Assembly: GCA_030637065.1 (NCBI GenBank)
Contig: DAOVVQ010000049.1
Coordinates: 1-17,480 of the forward strand
Length of the DNA: 17,480 bases
Source of the DNA: Planctomycetota bacterium
GTDB lineage: Bacteria; Planctomycetota; Phycisphaerae; Sedimentisphaerales; Anaerohalosphaeraceae
Direction: 5' to 3'
Shown here piece by piece: positions 9,099-17,480 of this stretch; within the stretch, counting starts at the first letter, position 1, and each line of letters starts with the position of its first letter. A program made the translations under genes and the position numbers. Under the pieces are notes generated by a model. The model did not search any database, had not been told where the DNA came from, and saw nothing but the letters and a program-made list of their open reading frames with translations.

Positions 9099-11822
9099 TC
9101 AATTTGCGGTCGTCTGTTTTTGCGGCGACACCTTCGACTCGGTAGTCTCGAACTTTGTAATATTATTCTGCAGCACATTCTTGAAAAATGCCCCCTGCGT
9201 GTCAGTTGGCTCAAAAGTTTCGTCTTTCAGCAAAGTCGGCGTCCACAGCCAGTCAAAACACCAGACCGTCCAGGAGATATCCTTCTTTGAAAAATAATTG
9301 ATAATTCGCCTGCCGTAATCTTCGGTAGCAAACGCCGGAATATGGGCCCCACGCTCGCCTTCTATATTATATCCGAACTCCAGGGCCATCAGCGGATATT
9401 TATCGGCTACAAATCCCCACGTTTTTTCCCAGTTCTCTTCCCACGGTTCGTCAGCCTTCTGCGGATAAGGATGCACCGAATAGGCGATACGCTCGATATC
9501 AAAGGGTTTTTCCGCCGCCTGTGAAAGATCGTACCCCCAGTTTAGCCCCGCTATGACGGGGATCGTCCCGGTATCGTATTTGCGAATCTCATTGACGATT
9601 TTTTTAGCGATCGCCCGCCAGTCGTCCCACGACAATTCTCCCAATTTGCCAAAGGCATCCGTCGGCTCGTTAAATATCTCATAGAAGGCAATCGTGTTTT
9701 CACCGCGGTATCTCTTAGCCACAGCCGCCCAGAAATCAAGCGTCTCCCGCATCGAAGTTATCCTGGATTCCTTCTGAAAAAGCTCGTCCTTGAGATTACC
9801 CATCGAATGCCAGTCGATAATAATGTACATGCCCCTCTGGCCTGCCAGTACGATTGCCCTGTCGATCAACTCGAAAAACTTTTCCTTCCCATAGGCCCTC
9901 CACGACCTCGGAGGAATAAGCACCCTGACAATATTACAGTTCCACGCCTTGATCTCATCGAAATATTTCCCATTCCAATACCCCGTTTCGTCCAGACGGA
10001 ACATGTCAGGTAAGGCAACGCCTTTGAATATTATTCGCTCGCCATCCGGCGTAACCAATTTGTTGCCGTCGATACTTATCTTTGGAAGATTGCCGATAGG
10101 CGTATTCTGAGTGATCGCGCAGATCGAGCCAACGACATAAGACAACGGTGCGTTCCAGTTGATAGTAACCTCATTGGTCGAATAGCTGCATTCGTTGTCT
10201 TTATATGACAGCGCTGGCAGCGGGGATGGGTAGGCGTCGGACCCGCAGTCTATAACATCCTCCGGATTGGGGCCGCCGACCATCATGCCGGGGACAGGCT
10301 CGGCGATACCGTCGGCAATTGAAATGCGATGGTGAATATGCATCGGCGGATCGTCACCGAAGCCCGTCACGTAGGATTTATTCAAAGGGTTCTTGCCAAG
10401 AATATAATCGAGGTTGCCGACCGCCACATCGAAATACTTTTTGTCATTGGTTATACGGTAGGCTACAAGCTGGATCATCGCTTCGTTCATGAAGAAGGCG
10501 TTGCTGCCCCATTCGAAACGCTCGTTCGAGGTGTGATAAGCCGACCGCGTATAGAACCAATGGACAAAATCCGAAAATGCAACGAATCGCTGTTCGACAA
10601 CGTCGATATCAACGGCCGATGTCAGCCTGTCTTTGTTGTGGATCAAAGAAATATACCCTAAAGGCGAGACCTGGTCCCAAATCTGGACCTGCATCTGCAG
10701 CGACAGGAGATTCGATTCCTTAAAGTAGCCGTCCTCCTTCGTCGTGATATAAAGCTCCGTAGCCGCCCAGGCGAACTCGTCGACGACCGAGTGATCGTCG
10801 TAAGTTCCCGTCTCGATATCCGCCGGCTGTTTGTACCTGACATAAGGATTCGCCTTCGCCCATTTCCACGCACGCAGCGATCTTTCAAGGCACCTCTTTG
10901 AAAACGCCTTATCGAATTCGGCATATACCCTCGACGCCTGCGCCATCACAGCCGCAAAATTCAGGGCCGCACTGGTCGATTTCCCCGTGACAAATCGCTC
11001 CTGCTTCGAGTCCTTCGGCATGACGTGACCGCCGAATTTCGGTGCGGTGAGCTTATGATAAACGCCCCCGTCACCGGGATCCTGCATCGAGACCAGCCAG
11101 TCAAGGTTCCACCGCACCTCGTCGAGAATATCCGGCACGCCATCGCCGCTTTCCGGGATCCCGGAAGAAACCTGCCTCATATAATCGGGAAACGCCTCGT
11201 ACAAAGCCATCAGCGTAAACGTAGAAATGCCCGAATTGACCACGTATTTATTATAGTCTCCCGCATCGTACCAGCCCTTGGCACAGGAAATAGCCGTCCC
11301 CGCCGGCCTGGATGAACTTGCCGCTGACGCATGGACCTTCACAGCCGTATCGCGGTGGCCGCCTTTGCGATGCCATTTGCCGGCATATCTTTCCGGAAGA
11401 TCGCTCGAAGCGCGGGCGTAATAAAACATCTTTAATGCCCCGCTCATCAGCTCATTGAAAACCTTACCGGATATCTCAAAATCGTATGAATAAGCCCCGC
11501 CAACCCACAGGCGGTAAGTCCCTGGCTCATTAAATTCGCTGAAATTCGCAACGCGAACCTTCTCACCGGAGAAGGGCCAATAGCGAGGTTCGTCGAGCTT
11601 GCCCTGGAAAACCGTTTTCTTGCCGGATGCCGTCTTGATAACGAAATCCGTCGAATCGATTTTGACGACCGCCCGTTTTGGTTGGCCTGCGATAAACCCC
11701 ACTTGATTGAGGCGAATATCCGGCGAAGGGCCGCTTATGCCGTATGCTTGATGCGACGATACGATTAGCACGCAAAAATACAGCAGTAAATCTATAAAAG
11801 AGTACGATTTGTTTTTTGTCAT
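9099..11822 (-). CDS. Secreted bifunctional GH9-GH5 beta-glucanase (cellulase fusion)
   Basis: A 907-residue protein with two glycoside hydrolase domains. A Sec signal spans about residues 1-28 (hydrophobic core LLLYFCVLIV, likely cut after QAYG). Residues about 34-118 form the immunoglobulin-like domain that precedes many GH9 enzymes (RLNQVGF start). The GH9 (alpha/alpha)6 catalytic domain covers about 125-570: KGWYDAGDYNKYV holds the paired aspartates D186 and D189, HIHHR is near 495, and STNEVTINWNAPL carries the general acid E551. The GH5 TIM barrel starts by about 581 and runs to about 880: the acid/base is E719 (FNEP), the nucleophile is E815 (ALEFG), and H784 lies in VHPY. Both active sites look complete, so it should cut beta-1,4-glucan by inverting (GH9) and retaining (GH5) mechanisms. 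I see no carbohydrate-binding module, dockerin, anchor or long linker. It starts 3 bp after the GH94 stop. Exact glucan specificity and GH5 subfamily are not resolved. Confidence 0.93.
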   Translation of the reverse strand: MTKNKSYSFIDLLLYFCVLIVSSHQAYGISGPSPDIRLNQVGFIAGQPKRAVVKIDSTDFVIKTASGKKTVFQGKLDEPRYWPFSGEKVRVANFSEFNEPGTYRLWVGGAYSYDFEISGKVFNELMSGALKMFYYARASSDLPERYAGKWHRKGGHRDTAVKVHASAASSSRPAGTAISCAKGWYDAGDYNKYVVNSGISTFTLMALYEAFPDYMRQVSSGIPESGDGVPDILDEVRWNLDWLVSMQDPGDGGVYHKLTAPKFGGHVMPKDSKQERFVTGKSTSAALNFAAVMAQASRVYAEFDKAFSKRCLERSLRAWKWAKANPYVRYKQPADIETGTYDDHSVVDEFAWAATELYITTKEDGYFKESNLLSLQMQVQIWDQVSPLGYISLIHNKDRLTSAVDIDVVEQRFVAFSDFVHWFYTRSAYHTSNERFEWGSNAFFMNEAMIQLVAYRITNDKKYFDVAVGNLDYILGKNPLNKSYVTGFGDDPPMHIHHRISIADGIAEPVPGMMVGGPNPEDVIDCGSDAYPSPLPALSYKDNECSYSTNEVTINWNAPLSYVVGSICAITQNTPIGNLPKISIDGNKLVTPDGERIIFKGVALPDMFRLDETGYWNGKYFDEIKAWNCNIVRVLIPPRSWRAYGKEKFFELIDRAIVLAGQRGMYIIIDWHSMGNLKDELFQKESRITSMRETLDFWAAVAKRYRGENTIAFYEIFNEPTDAFGKLGELSWDDWRAIAKKIVNEIRKYDTGTIPVIAGLNWGYDLSQAAEKPFDIERIAYSVHPYPQKADEPWEENWEKTWGFVADKYPLMALEFGYNIEGERGAHIPAFATEDYGRRIINYFSKKDISWTVWCFDWLWTPTLLKDETFEPTDTQGAFFKNVLQNNITKFETTESKVSPQKQTTAN

Positions 11823-11825
11823 ATC

Positions 11826-14219
11826 TTATCCCATTATTACTTCAACGCTATGCTCCGAGCCCTCTTCAAATGCCGGAACCATATTACCCTCGATCACCCG
11901 ACCGTCGACGGTGATCTGTTTAACACCTTTATTTACATGATCGGGATTCTTTACTTCGATGCGGTAAGTCGCATCCCGGAAATTACGCACAACGCAAAAA
12001 CCGCCCCAGCCGGAAGGAATACACGGATCGATGATCAATCCGTCATAATCCGGCTGAATACCCAGAATATACTGCGTTGCGGCATAATACGCCCACGTCG
12101 CCGCCCCGCTTAGCCACGGAAGCCTCGACGCCCCGAAATGCTCGCTGTACTTGCCGATGGTAGACTGGCAATATACATAGGGCTCGATCTGGCGAATTTC
12201 AGCCCTGTCATTGTAAGCAGCCGGCAGATAGGCCTTGTAATATTCAAACGCCCGGTCTCCCCGGCCCAACATCGCCTCGGCGATGACCGCCCAGCCCTGA
12301 GTATGATTGAAAATGCTGCAATTTTCCTTCATCCCCGGATTAAACAACGTCGCTCTCACAACATTAAGATCGCTGTTAACAAACGGCGGCGCACACAGCA
12401 TCACCCCATACGGCGTGGCAAGCTGCTCATTAACCGCATCCATAGCCTCCCGAGCCTGCTCGGCAGAGGCATGCCCGCTGATAACAGCCCATGCCTGGGG
12501 GTTAAGAAATATCGAGCCCTCCTCGTTTTCTTTTGACCCGAACTTCAAGCCATCCTGACGATAGGCCCGCAAAAACCACTGCCCATCCAGAACATGCTTC
12601 CGGAGGTTCCCGTCCAATTCATCGAGATGCTCTCTTGCCCACTGAATCTCATCGCCAAGATCGAAAAGCTCACATATTTCGATATAAGTCTTCAAGGCAA
12701 AACGTAACTGAAACGCCACAAACGCAGATTCGCCTTTTTGCCCCAACTGAAGACAGTCATTCCAATCGGCAAATAAACCGCAGGGCAGGCCATGAGCCCC
12801 CGACCGCTCCAGATTAAATTCAATCGCCCGCCTCAAATGCCCCAACACGGTATCTTCGCCCTTGTCGGCGTAGGGCAAAATCTTCTGATAGAACGAGATA
12901 TCGCCGACTTCCTTTACATAGGCTGGAACCGTATTAAACAGCCACAGGCAATCGTCGGAGCGGTACTCACTCTCCTGCGGCGCTTTTTCGGAGCCCGGAT
13001 CATGCGCAAAGGGCTTGACGACAGGCATCGCGCCGCCGGTCGACGCCTGACCGGTTATCATCAGTTCAAGTCGCCCGCCAACTTCCTCCGGAATATTATG
13101 CATCACGCCTAACATATCCTGAACGGTATCGCGGTAGCCCAGGCCATCGCGAGCGCCGGAATAAACCAGGCTGGCAGCCCGCGACCATGAGTAGGTCATC
13201 AGCGAATTGAAAGGGCTCCACATATTCAGCATACTGTCGACCTCGGCGTCAGGCGTCTGGACCGTCAAATTCGCAAGCCGCCCGTGCCAGTGCCGTCTGA
13301 GCCGGTCAAATTCTTCATGCAGCTTGCTAATATCGGAAAACTCACCGACTGCCCGCTTTCCTGCAGATTCAGCCTTTCCGACCCCCATCAGCACAGCCAC
13401 TTCCTTGCTTTCGCCGGCCTCAAGTTCGATATCAAACTGGAGGCTGCCGCAGGGGTTGCCGCCGGATGCTAATGAATTGCTGCACTTGCCATTTTCAACT
13501 GCTATCGGATCGGCATAAGTCCGGTACGGGCCGATAAAGGCCTCCCGATCGGTATCATAGCCGCTCACCTCAGCGCCCACGATCGCCATGAACGTATGCC
13601 GTCCCTGGTCTTTTTCTTCAAAATTTTCAGGCATCTCAGGAAGGTTGACGTTCGAGCCGTGGTCGATTATTCCATCGACGACCTCCATCTTGCTGATATA
13701 CTGCGTGTACTGAAGATTATCCAGATCATCGGCTGCATTCCAGTTGCAGGCATACTCGACATAAGTAAAGGCCTGCAGTTTCCTTCTTTTATCGCCGGTA
13801 TTGGTAACCTTCACCAGCCAGCACTCCAAATCGCGACCTAACGGAACAAAATACGTCGTCTCCGTTTCGATACCCGAATACTGCGAACTGATCGTCGTAT
13901 AGGCCGATCCGTGGCGGCACTGGCTCTTATATTCGTCGAGGCCTTTGCCAACCGGCTGCCATGAAGCGGACCAATAGTCTTTGCTGCCCATATCATGAAT
14001 ATAAATATAGCGGCCCGGCTGATCCGTCGGAATGCTGTTAAAACGCAGCCGCATAAAACGGCCCTGAGCGGCGGACTTATAGAAACTGTACCCGCCGGCA
14101 TTGTTCGTAATGATCGCACCGTAGTTCGTCGAGCCCAGATAATTACTCCACGACCCGGGCGTATCCGGTCGCTCGATCACATATTCTTTTTTGTCATCGT
14201 CAAAAAACCCGTATTTCAT
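11826..14219 (-). CDS. GH94 disaccharide phosphorylase, acceptor unresolved
   Basis: A 797-residue cytosolic enzyme without signal peptide that should reversibly phosphorolyse a beta-linked glucosyl disaccharide to glucose 1-phosphate plus a second sugar. The layout is that of GH94: N-terminal beta-sandwich (to about 290), helical linker, (alpha/alpha)6 barrel (about 330-735) and C-terminal jelly roll. ARDGLGYRDTVQDMLG (about 356-371) forms the donor-glucose site. ADWNDC contains the general acid D488 (codon 12756-12758). KENCSIFNHTQGW carries the phosphate-site H639. Compared with the other GH94 here, the loop after the general acid is about 18 residues shorter (CLQLGQKGES) and the phosphate-side motif is FNHTQGW rather than FCHNNPW, so the acceptor may not be plain glucose. 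Cellobionate, laminaribiose or chitobiose phosphorylase are candidates. The ATG at 14219 overlaps the transporter TGA (TGATG); a GTG 3 nt upstream is the alternative. Confidence 0.88.
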   Translation of the reverse strand: MKYGFFDDDKKEYVIERPDTPGSWSNYLGSTNYGAIITNNAGGYSFYKSAAQGRFMRLRFNSIPTDQPGRYIYIHDMGSKDYWSASWQPVGKGLDEYKSQCRHGSAYTTISSQYSGIETETTYFVPLGRDLECWLVKVTNTGDKRRKLQAFTYVEYACNWNAADDLDNLQYTQYISKMEVVDGIIDHGSNVNLPEMPENFEEKDQGRHTFMAIVGAEVSGYDTDREAFIGPYRTYADPIAVENGKCSNSLASGGNPCGSLQFDIELEAGESKEVAVLMGVGKAESAGKRAVGEFSDISKLHEEFDRLRRHWHGRLANLTVQTPDAEVDSMLNMWSPFNSLMTYSWSRAASLVYSGARDGLGYRDTVQDMLGVMHNIPEEVGGRLELMITGQASTGGAMPVVKPFAHDPGSEKAPQESEYRSDDCLWLFNTVPAYVKEVGDISFYQKILPYADKGEDTVLGHLRRAIEFNLERSGAHGLPCGLFADWNDCLQLGQKGESAFVAFQLRFALKTYIEICELFDLGDEIQWAREHLDELDGNLRKHVLDGQWFLRAYRQDGLKFGSKENEEGSIFLNPQAWAVISGHASAEQAREAMDAVNEQLATPYGVMLCAPPFVNSDLNVVRATLFNPGMKENCSIFNHTQGWAVIAEAMLGRGDRAFEYYKAYLPAAYNDRAEIRQIEPYVYCQSTIGKYSEHFGASRLPWLSGAATWAYYAATQYILGIQPDYDGLIIDPCIPSGWGGFCVVRNFRDATYRIEVKNPDHVNKGVKQITVDGRVIEGNMVPAFEEGSEHSVEVIMG

Positions 14220-16189
14220 CACGATTCCTTCTGTTCGGAGTCGGCAGATTCGCTCTCTCTTCTGGCTTTCAGGTCTGCCTCTATCACTTCAAGTTTCTTT
14301 TCGCTCAGCGGATACAGCAGGATCAATACGAATCCGATAAGGCAGGGTATCGCCGAATACCAACTCACCATCGCCTTGATCCCAGCCAGCGACCGTGCGG
14401 ACTGGACGGCGTTGGCCTGATAACCGATCGTCGTCAATATCCACATGCCGAATGCCCCGCCAAAGGTATAGCCGAATTTCTGCGCCATAGTGCAAGCGCT
14501 CATCACCAGACCCGTAGCCCGGCGGCCCGTCTTCCATTCCGAATAATCGGCCGCATCGGTATACATCGCCCAGACCAGTGCCGCCGTCGGACCGAACCCG
14601 AAATTGATCAGGATATGCACGGTCAACAGCAGCGGTATATTCGTCTCCGGGAGAAAATAAAACGCAAAAGTTAGCAACGCCGTAAGCAGCATCATCGCGG
14701 CATAGCCCTTTTTCTTGCCCATGGTCCTTTCGACCCAGCCGACTATGAACAGCGAAACCAGATTGGCAAATGTCCCCGACAGCATAAACAGCGGTGCGAT
14801 CCTTTCATTGCCGACGTTATATTTGAAATAATACATTATCGCGCCATTTCGCAGGCATACATGGAACAAAGTGATGATCCCTAACGAAAACAGGATCAGC
14901 CACGGCACATTGGTCACCAGGTCCAGAAGGTCCCGCTGTAATGACGTCTTCTGCTGGGCAGGGGGGCTGACTCGTTCTTTGGTAGTCGCAAACGTCACAA
15001 AGAACAAAAACGCCGCAACAGTAGCAAACACACCTATAGCCCACTGAAAACCCTTCTGCTCGTTAATAACTTCAACTGAAAAGGTGGCGTTTTTGAGATC
15101 ATCTATTGTGTATTGAGTATTCTCGAAATCTTTCTCAGTAAAAAGCGAAGATAAGTCAACACTTGTCTTGTCAAATCCAGAAATGAGGTGCCGTACCCCA
15201 CTAAATTCTTTTGTTCTGTCGATGATCTCGCATGGTTTATTAGTATCATCTATATAATGCTGAATATGTTCTTTGAAATTTTTCTGGTAGGAATTTGCAT
15301 AGTGCTTTTCAACATCGAGATTGAATCCTTCTATGTTCTCAAAATTATCAATCTTTTCATCATCCACTGATTCTGAGAACTGGGCTATAAATTCTTTAAC
15401 AGAATCCTCGAAACGTTTTTTGTACGATCTTTTATATTGAAATTGCTGATCGAAATATACTTGTGTGTTAACATAAAAGGTTTGTTTCTTTTCAAATTGA
15501 CCGAAATCTTTCTCGTCTATTAAGCCAAAAATTTTCTTAATGGAATTTGGCTTCTTGTAATCAGACATGAGTGCCGAAATCTTTAGCAATGACGCCCCAT
15601 TGCCAACTTCCTGGACAACAACCTTTTGTGTTCCCAACAATTCGGCTTGGATCACCGAATGATCGCCGCTGCCGAAACCCGCTACCATCGGCAGCGTCGC
15701 AGCCTGAACGATCAGTCCACCCGTAAAGGCCATGATAAACCGCATCTGGGAGAAACTCGTCCGAACCTTCGGGTCCGAAGATACCACGCCCATCAGCGAG
15801 GAATACGGAATGTTCACGACCGTGTAGATCAGCACCATCATCGAGTAGGTGATATAAGCATAAACCAGCTTGCCGCCCGGCGAAAAGTTCGGCGTCGTAA
15901 ATGTCATCGTCCCGACAATAGCAAACGGGATCGCCCCCCAGAATATATAAGGCCTGAATTTACCCCACCTCGTGTTCGTCCTGTCGGCAATGATACCGAT
16001 CATCGGATCGTTGATGCTGTCCCATATCCGCACCACCAGGATCATCGTCCCGAGAACGGCTGGGGCAAGACCGAAGACATCCGTGTAAAAGTAATTCAAA
16101 AACCAAACGAACTGCATCCAAAACAAATTCGACGCAAGGTCGCCTAATCCGTAACCGAATTTTTCCTTGAACGTAATATTTTCACTCAT
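14219..16189 (-). CDS. GPH-family sugar:cation symporter with large periplasmic insert
   Basis: Inner-membrane transporter of the glycoside-pentoside-hexuronide (MFS_2) family, probably importing the disaccharide used by the two flanking phosphorylases. It is 656 residues from the ATG at 16189; the family normally has about 450-500. TM1 includes GYGLGDLASNLFW; the TM2-TM3 cytoplasmic loop is DRTNTRWGKFRPY (about 69-81), the family signature. TM4 and TM5 follow to about residue 172. About 200 extra hydrophilic residues (176-380) separate TM5 from TM6, which resumes at GFQWAIGVFA and ends in the typical TTKERV. TM7-TM12 are then regular, with YTDAADYSEWKTGRRATG (about 543-560) as the second signature. 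By the positive-inside pattern the insert is periplasmic. The ATG has AAGGGG 5 nt upstream; the GTG at 16204 has no such site. The gene lies 42 bp after the cellobiose phosphorylase. Confidence 0.9.
   Translation of the reverse strand: MSENITFKEKFGYGLGDLASNLFWMQFVWFLNYFYTDVFGLAPAVLGTMILVVRIWDSINDPMIGIIADRTNTRWGKFRPYIFWGAIPFAIVGTMTFTTPNFSPGGKLVYAYITYSMMVLIYTVVNIPYSSLMGVVSSDPKVRTSFSQMRFIMAFTGGLIVQAATLPMVAGFGSGDHSVIQAELLGTQKVVVQEVGNGASLLKISALMSDYKKPNSIKKIFGLIDEKDFGQFEKKQTFYVNTQVYFDQQFQYKRSYKKRFEDSVKEFIAQFSESVDDEKIDNFENIEGFNLDVEKHYANSYQKNFKEHIQHYIDDTNKPCEIIDRTKEFSGVRHLISGFDKTSVDLSSLFTEKDFENTQYTIDDLKNATFSVEVINEQKGFQWAIGVFATVAAFLFFVTFATTKERVSPPAQQKTSLQRDLLDLVTNVPWLILFSLGIITLFHVCLRNGAIMYYFKYNVGNERIAPLFMLSGTFANLVSLFIVGWVERTMGKKKGYAAMMLLTALLTFAFYFLPETNIPLLLTVHILINFGFGPTAALVWAMYTDAADYSEWKTGRRATGLVMSACTMAQKFGYTFGGAFGMWILTTIGYQANAVQSARSLAGIKAMVSWYSAIPCLIGFVLILLYPLSEKKLEVIEADLKARRESESADSEQKES
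14226..14230 (-). promoter_or_regulatory. Ribosome binding site for the GH94 phosphorylase, inside transporter 3' end
   Basis: The minus strand AAGGA lies 6 nt before the ATG at 14219, within the last codons of the transporter. It favours the ATG over the GTG at 14222, and the resulting MKYGFF start matches the usual MKxGFF start of cellobiose phosphorylases. Confidence 0.65.
15052..15664 (-). other. AT-rich insert in the TM5-TM6 loop of the transporter
   Basis: This segment codes residues about 176-380 of the GPH symporter. Hand counting of 15061-15600 gives 182 G+C in 540 bases (about 34%), against 33 of 60 (55%) in each of the sampled flanking lines 14881-14940 and 15721-15780. The translated segment is rich in K, E, D, N, F and Y, has one cysteine and no membrane-length hydrophobic run, and stays in frame with the membrane segments on both sides. 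I do not recognise the domain. No inverted repeats, target duplication or intein splice residues are visible at the edges. Confidence 0.8.
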
Positions 16190-16194
16190 ATCGA

Positions 16195-16200
16195 CCCCTT
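16195..16200 (-). promoter_or_regulatory. Ribosome binding site deciding the transporter start
   Basis: The minus strand AAGGGG lies 5 nt before the ATG at 16189. The in-frame GTG at 16204 has only a T-rich run upstream, so the shorter protein is preferred. The 42-bp gap to the phosphorylase holds nothing else I can recognise. Confidence 0.7.
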
Positions 16201-16231
16201 GCACAAAAACAGTATATTAGCACCGAACTCC

Positions 16232-17480
16232 TCAGCCAAGCACAACCGTAACCTTATGAGCAGTTCCTTTTTCGTGTAAATTGATCAGATTGCCGCCAAC
16301 TTCCTTTCCATCGACGATCAACTGCTTAACACCCTTAGAGACGCCATCGGGATTTTGGATCTCGATATCGTATGTTGCGCCCCGGAATTTTCTGGTCACG
16401 CTGTACCCCTTCCAATCCTTCGGAATACACGGATCAACGATCAGCCCGTCATACCCGGGCCTGATACCCAAAATATATTGAGTGATCGCAAAGAAATTCC
16501 ACGCCGCCGTCCCCGTAAGCCATGAGTTCTTCGCCTCGCCCGGCTTATAAGCGTCTTTGCCCGCGACCATCTGCGCGTAGACATAGGGCTCGGTCCGGTG
16601 CAGGTCTGAAATATCTTCCAGATAACTCGGAGCGATCTTCGCATAATAATCAAAAGCCGCATCGCCGCGCCCGATCATGGCCTCGGCGATCATTATCCAC
16701 GGATTGTTATGACAGAATATGCCGGCGTTTTCCTTATAACCCGGAGGATAGGTCGATATCTCGCCGAGATTGATGTGATATTTCGTAAATGGCGGATTGT
16801 TCAGCACGATGCCATAATCGCAATCGAGGTGCTTCTTAACGGAATCCAGGGCCTTCTTAGCCCGCCCGTCTTCGAGGCCGACGCCCGCCATTATGCAAAA
16901 GCCCTGCGACTCGATAAATATCCTGCTTCCCTCGCTTTCGCGGCTGCCGACCTTATCGCCGAAAAAGTCATAAGCCCTGACAAACCACTCACCGTCCCAG
17001 CCGTGAGCATCGATCGCCTCCTGCATAGCCCCAATATGGACCAATGCCTGCCCGGCTTCGTCTTTATTGCCGATCTTGCGGCAAAGCTCGACAAAATCAT
17101 TGCCATAGAGCACGAACATCGCCGCTATAAAAACCGATTCCGCCGTGCCGCCCGTCTTGTTTTCCGTCGTCTGGAACGGCTCATCGGGATTTTGAGAAAA
17201 ACAATTCAGATTGAGACAGTCATTCCAGTCCGCCCGACCAATCAAAGGCAGCTTGTGCGGACCGAGGTTATTAACGACATGATAAAATGAGCGTTTGAGA
17301 TGCTCGAACAGTGTCGCGGTATTATTCTCATCGTTATCGAACGGGACTTGTTTCTCGAGGATCGAAAAATCACCCGTCTCCTTGATATACTCCGTCACAG
17401 ACAGGATCAGCCACAGCGGATCGTCATTGAAATTCGAGCCGACCTCATTATTGCCCCGCTTGGTCAATGGCTGATACTGA
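16232..17480 (-). CDS. Cellobiose phosphorylase, C-terminal part (partial, GH94)
   Basis: Cytosolic GH94 enzyme that splits cellobiose with phosphate into glucose 1-phosphate and glucose. About 416 C-terminal residues are visible; the frame stays open to the window edge and begins QYQPLTKRGNN, an internal stretch of the family, so roughly the first 390-400 residues are outside. A TTG at 17467 is therefore not the start. The sequence follows the clostridial cellobiose phosphorylases I recall closely: GSNFNDDPLWLI, FYHVVNNLGPH, GRADWNDCLNLNCF with the general acid aspartate (codon 17219-17221), GEISTYPPGYKENAGIFCHNN at the phosphate and acceptor side, and KNSWLTGTAAWNF. The C-terminal jelly roll ends VTVVLG, as is common in this family. 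It is the most upstream gene visible in the operon, so the promoter lies further right. Cellobiose is the most likely substrate, by strong family resemblance. Confidence 0.92.
   Translation of the reverse strand, partial: QYQPLTKRGNNEVGSNFNDDPLWLILSVTEYIKETGDFSILEKQVPFDNDENNTATLFEHLKRSFYHVVNNLGPHKLPLIGRADWNDCLNLNCFSQNPDEPFQTTENKTGGTAESVFIAAMFVLYGNDFVELCRKIGNKDEAGQALVHIGAMQEAIDAHGWDGEWFVRAYDFFGDKVGSRESEGSRIFIESQGFCIMAGVGLEDGRAKKALDSVKKHLDCDYGIVLNNPPFTKYHINLGEISTYPPGYKENAGIFCHNNPWIMIAEAMIGRGDAAFDYYAKIAPSYLEDISDLHRTEPYVYAQMVAGKDAYKPGEAKNSWLTGTAAWNFFAITQYILGIRPGYDGLIVDPCIPKDWKGYSVTRKFRGATYDIEIQNPDGVSKGVKQLIVDGKEVGGNLINLHEKGTAHKVTVVLG

Noticed and set aside
8671..9297. Open frame of 208 codons on the + strand spanning the junction between sulfatase 5 and the GH9-GH5 gene.
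   Set aside because: It is antisense to two well-supported genes and shows no recognisable domain.
15052..15664. Transporter insert as an intein, insertion sequence or frameshift artefact.
   Set aside because: The frame is continuous with family-typical membrane segments on both sides, there is no transposase or terminal repeat, and the edges lack the Cys/Ser start and His-Asn end expected of an intein.
16190..16204. GTG at 16204 as the transporter start.
   Set aside because: It has no Shine-Dalgarno sequence, whereas the ATG at 16189 has AAGGGG at a good distance.

Overview
The window holds the ends of two convergent gene blocks. Positions 1-1290 (+ strand) carry the end of a cobalamin (vitamin B12) biosynthesis cluster: the 3' part of cobJ, then cobK, overlapping by ATGA. 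Positions 1491-17480 (- strand) carry nine consecutive genes that read as one long polysaccharide-utilisation operon. The two blocks meet tail to tail across about 200 bp.

In transcription order, right to left, the operon is: a cellobiose phosphorylase (GH94, 5' end outside the window); a GPH-family sugar symporter with an extra domain of about 200 residues; a second, divergent GH94 disaccharide phosphorylase; a secreted GH9-GH5 double cellulase; and five exported formylglycine-dependent sulfatases. All gaps are between a 1-nt overlap and 42 nt, and several starts sit directly on the previous stop, so I infer co-transcription and translational coupling. The promoter must lie beyond the right edge.

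Inferred working model: the GH9-GH5 enzyme and the five sulfatases (three with twin-arginine leaders, two with Sec leaders) trim and desulfate a beta-glucan-containing polymer outside the cytoplasm. The GPH transporter imports the resulting disaccharides. The two cytosolic GH94 enzymes split them with phosphate to glucose 1-phosphate plus a second sugar. Linking cellulose-type phosphorolysis with five sulfatases suggests a sulfated or algal cell-wall glucan rather than plain land-plant cellulose.

The likely organism is a member of the Planctomycetota (Phycisphaerae-like) or another PVC-group bacterium with moderate GC. This rests on tandem sulfatases, SRRxFLK-type Tat leaders and sulfatase/glycoside-hydrolase clusters. 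No taxonomic marker gene is present, so it is an inference. The most striking anomaly is the AT-rich insert (about 34% GC by hand count against about 55% in sampled flanking lines) in the periplasmic TM5-TM6 loop of the transporter. Next are the GH9-GH5 fusion with almost no linker and the sulfatase whose formylglycine motif is CVSSR rather than CxPxR or CxAxR.
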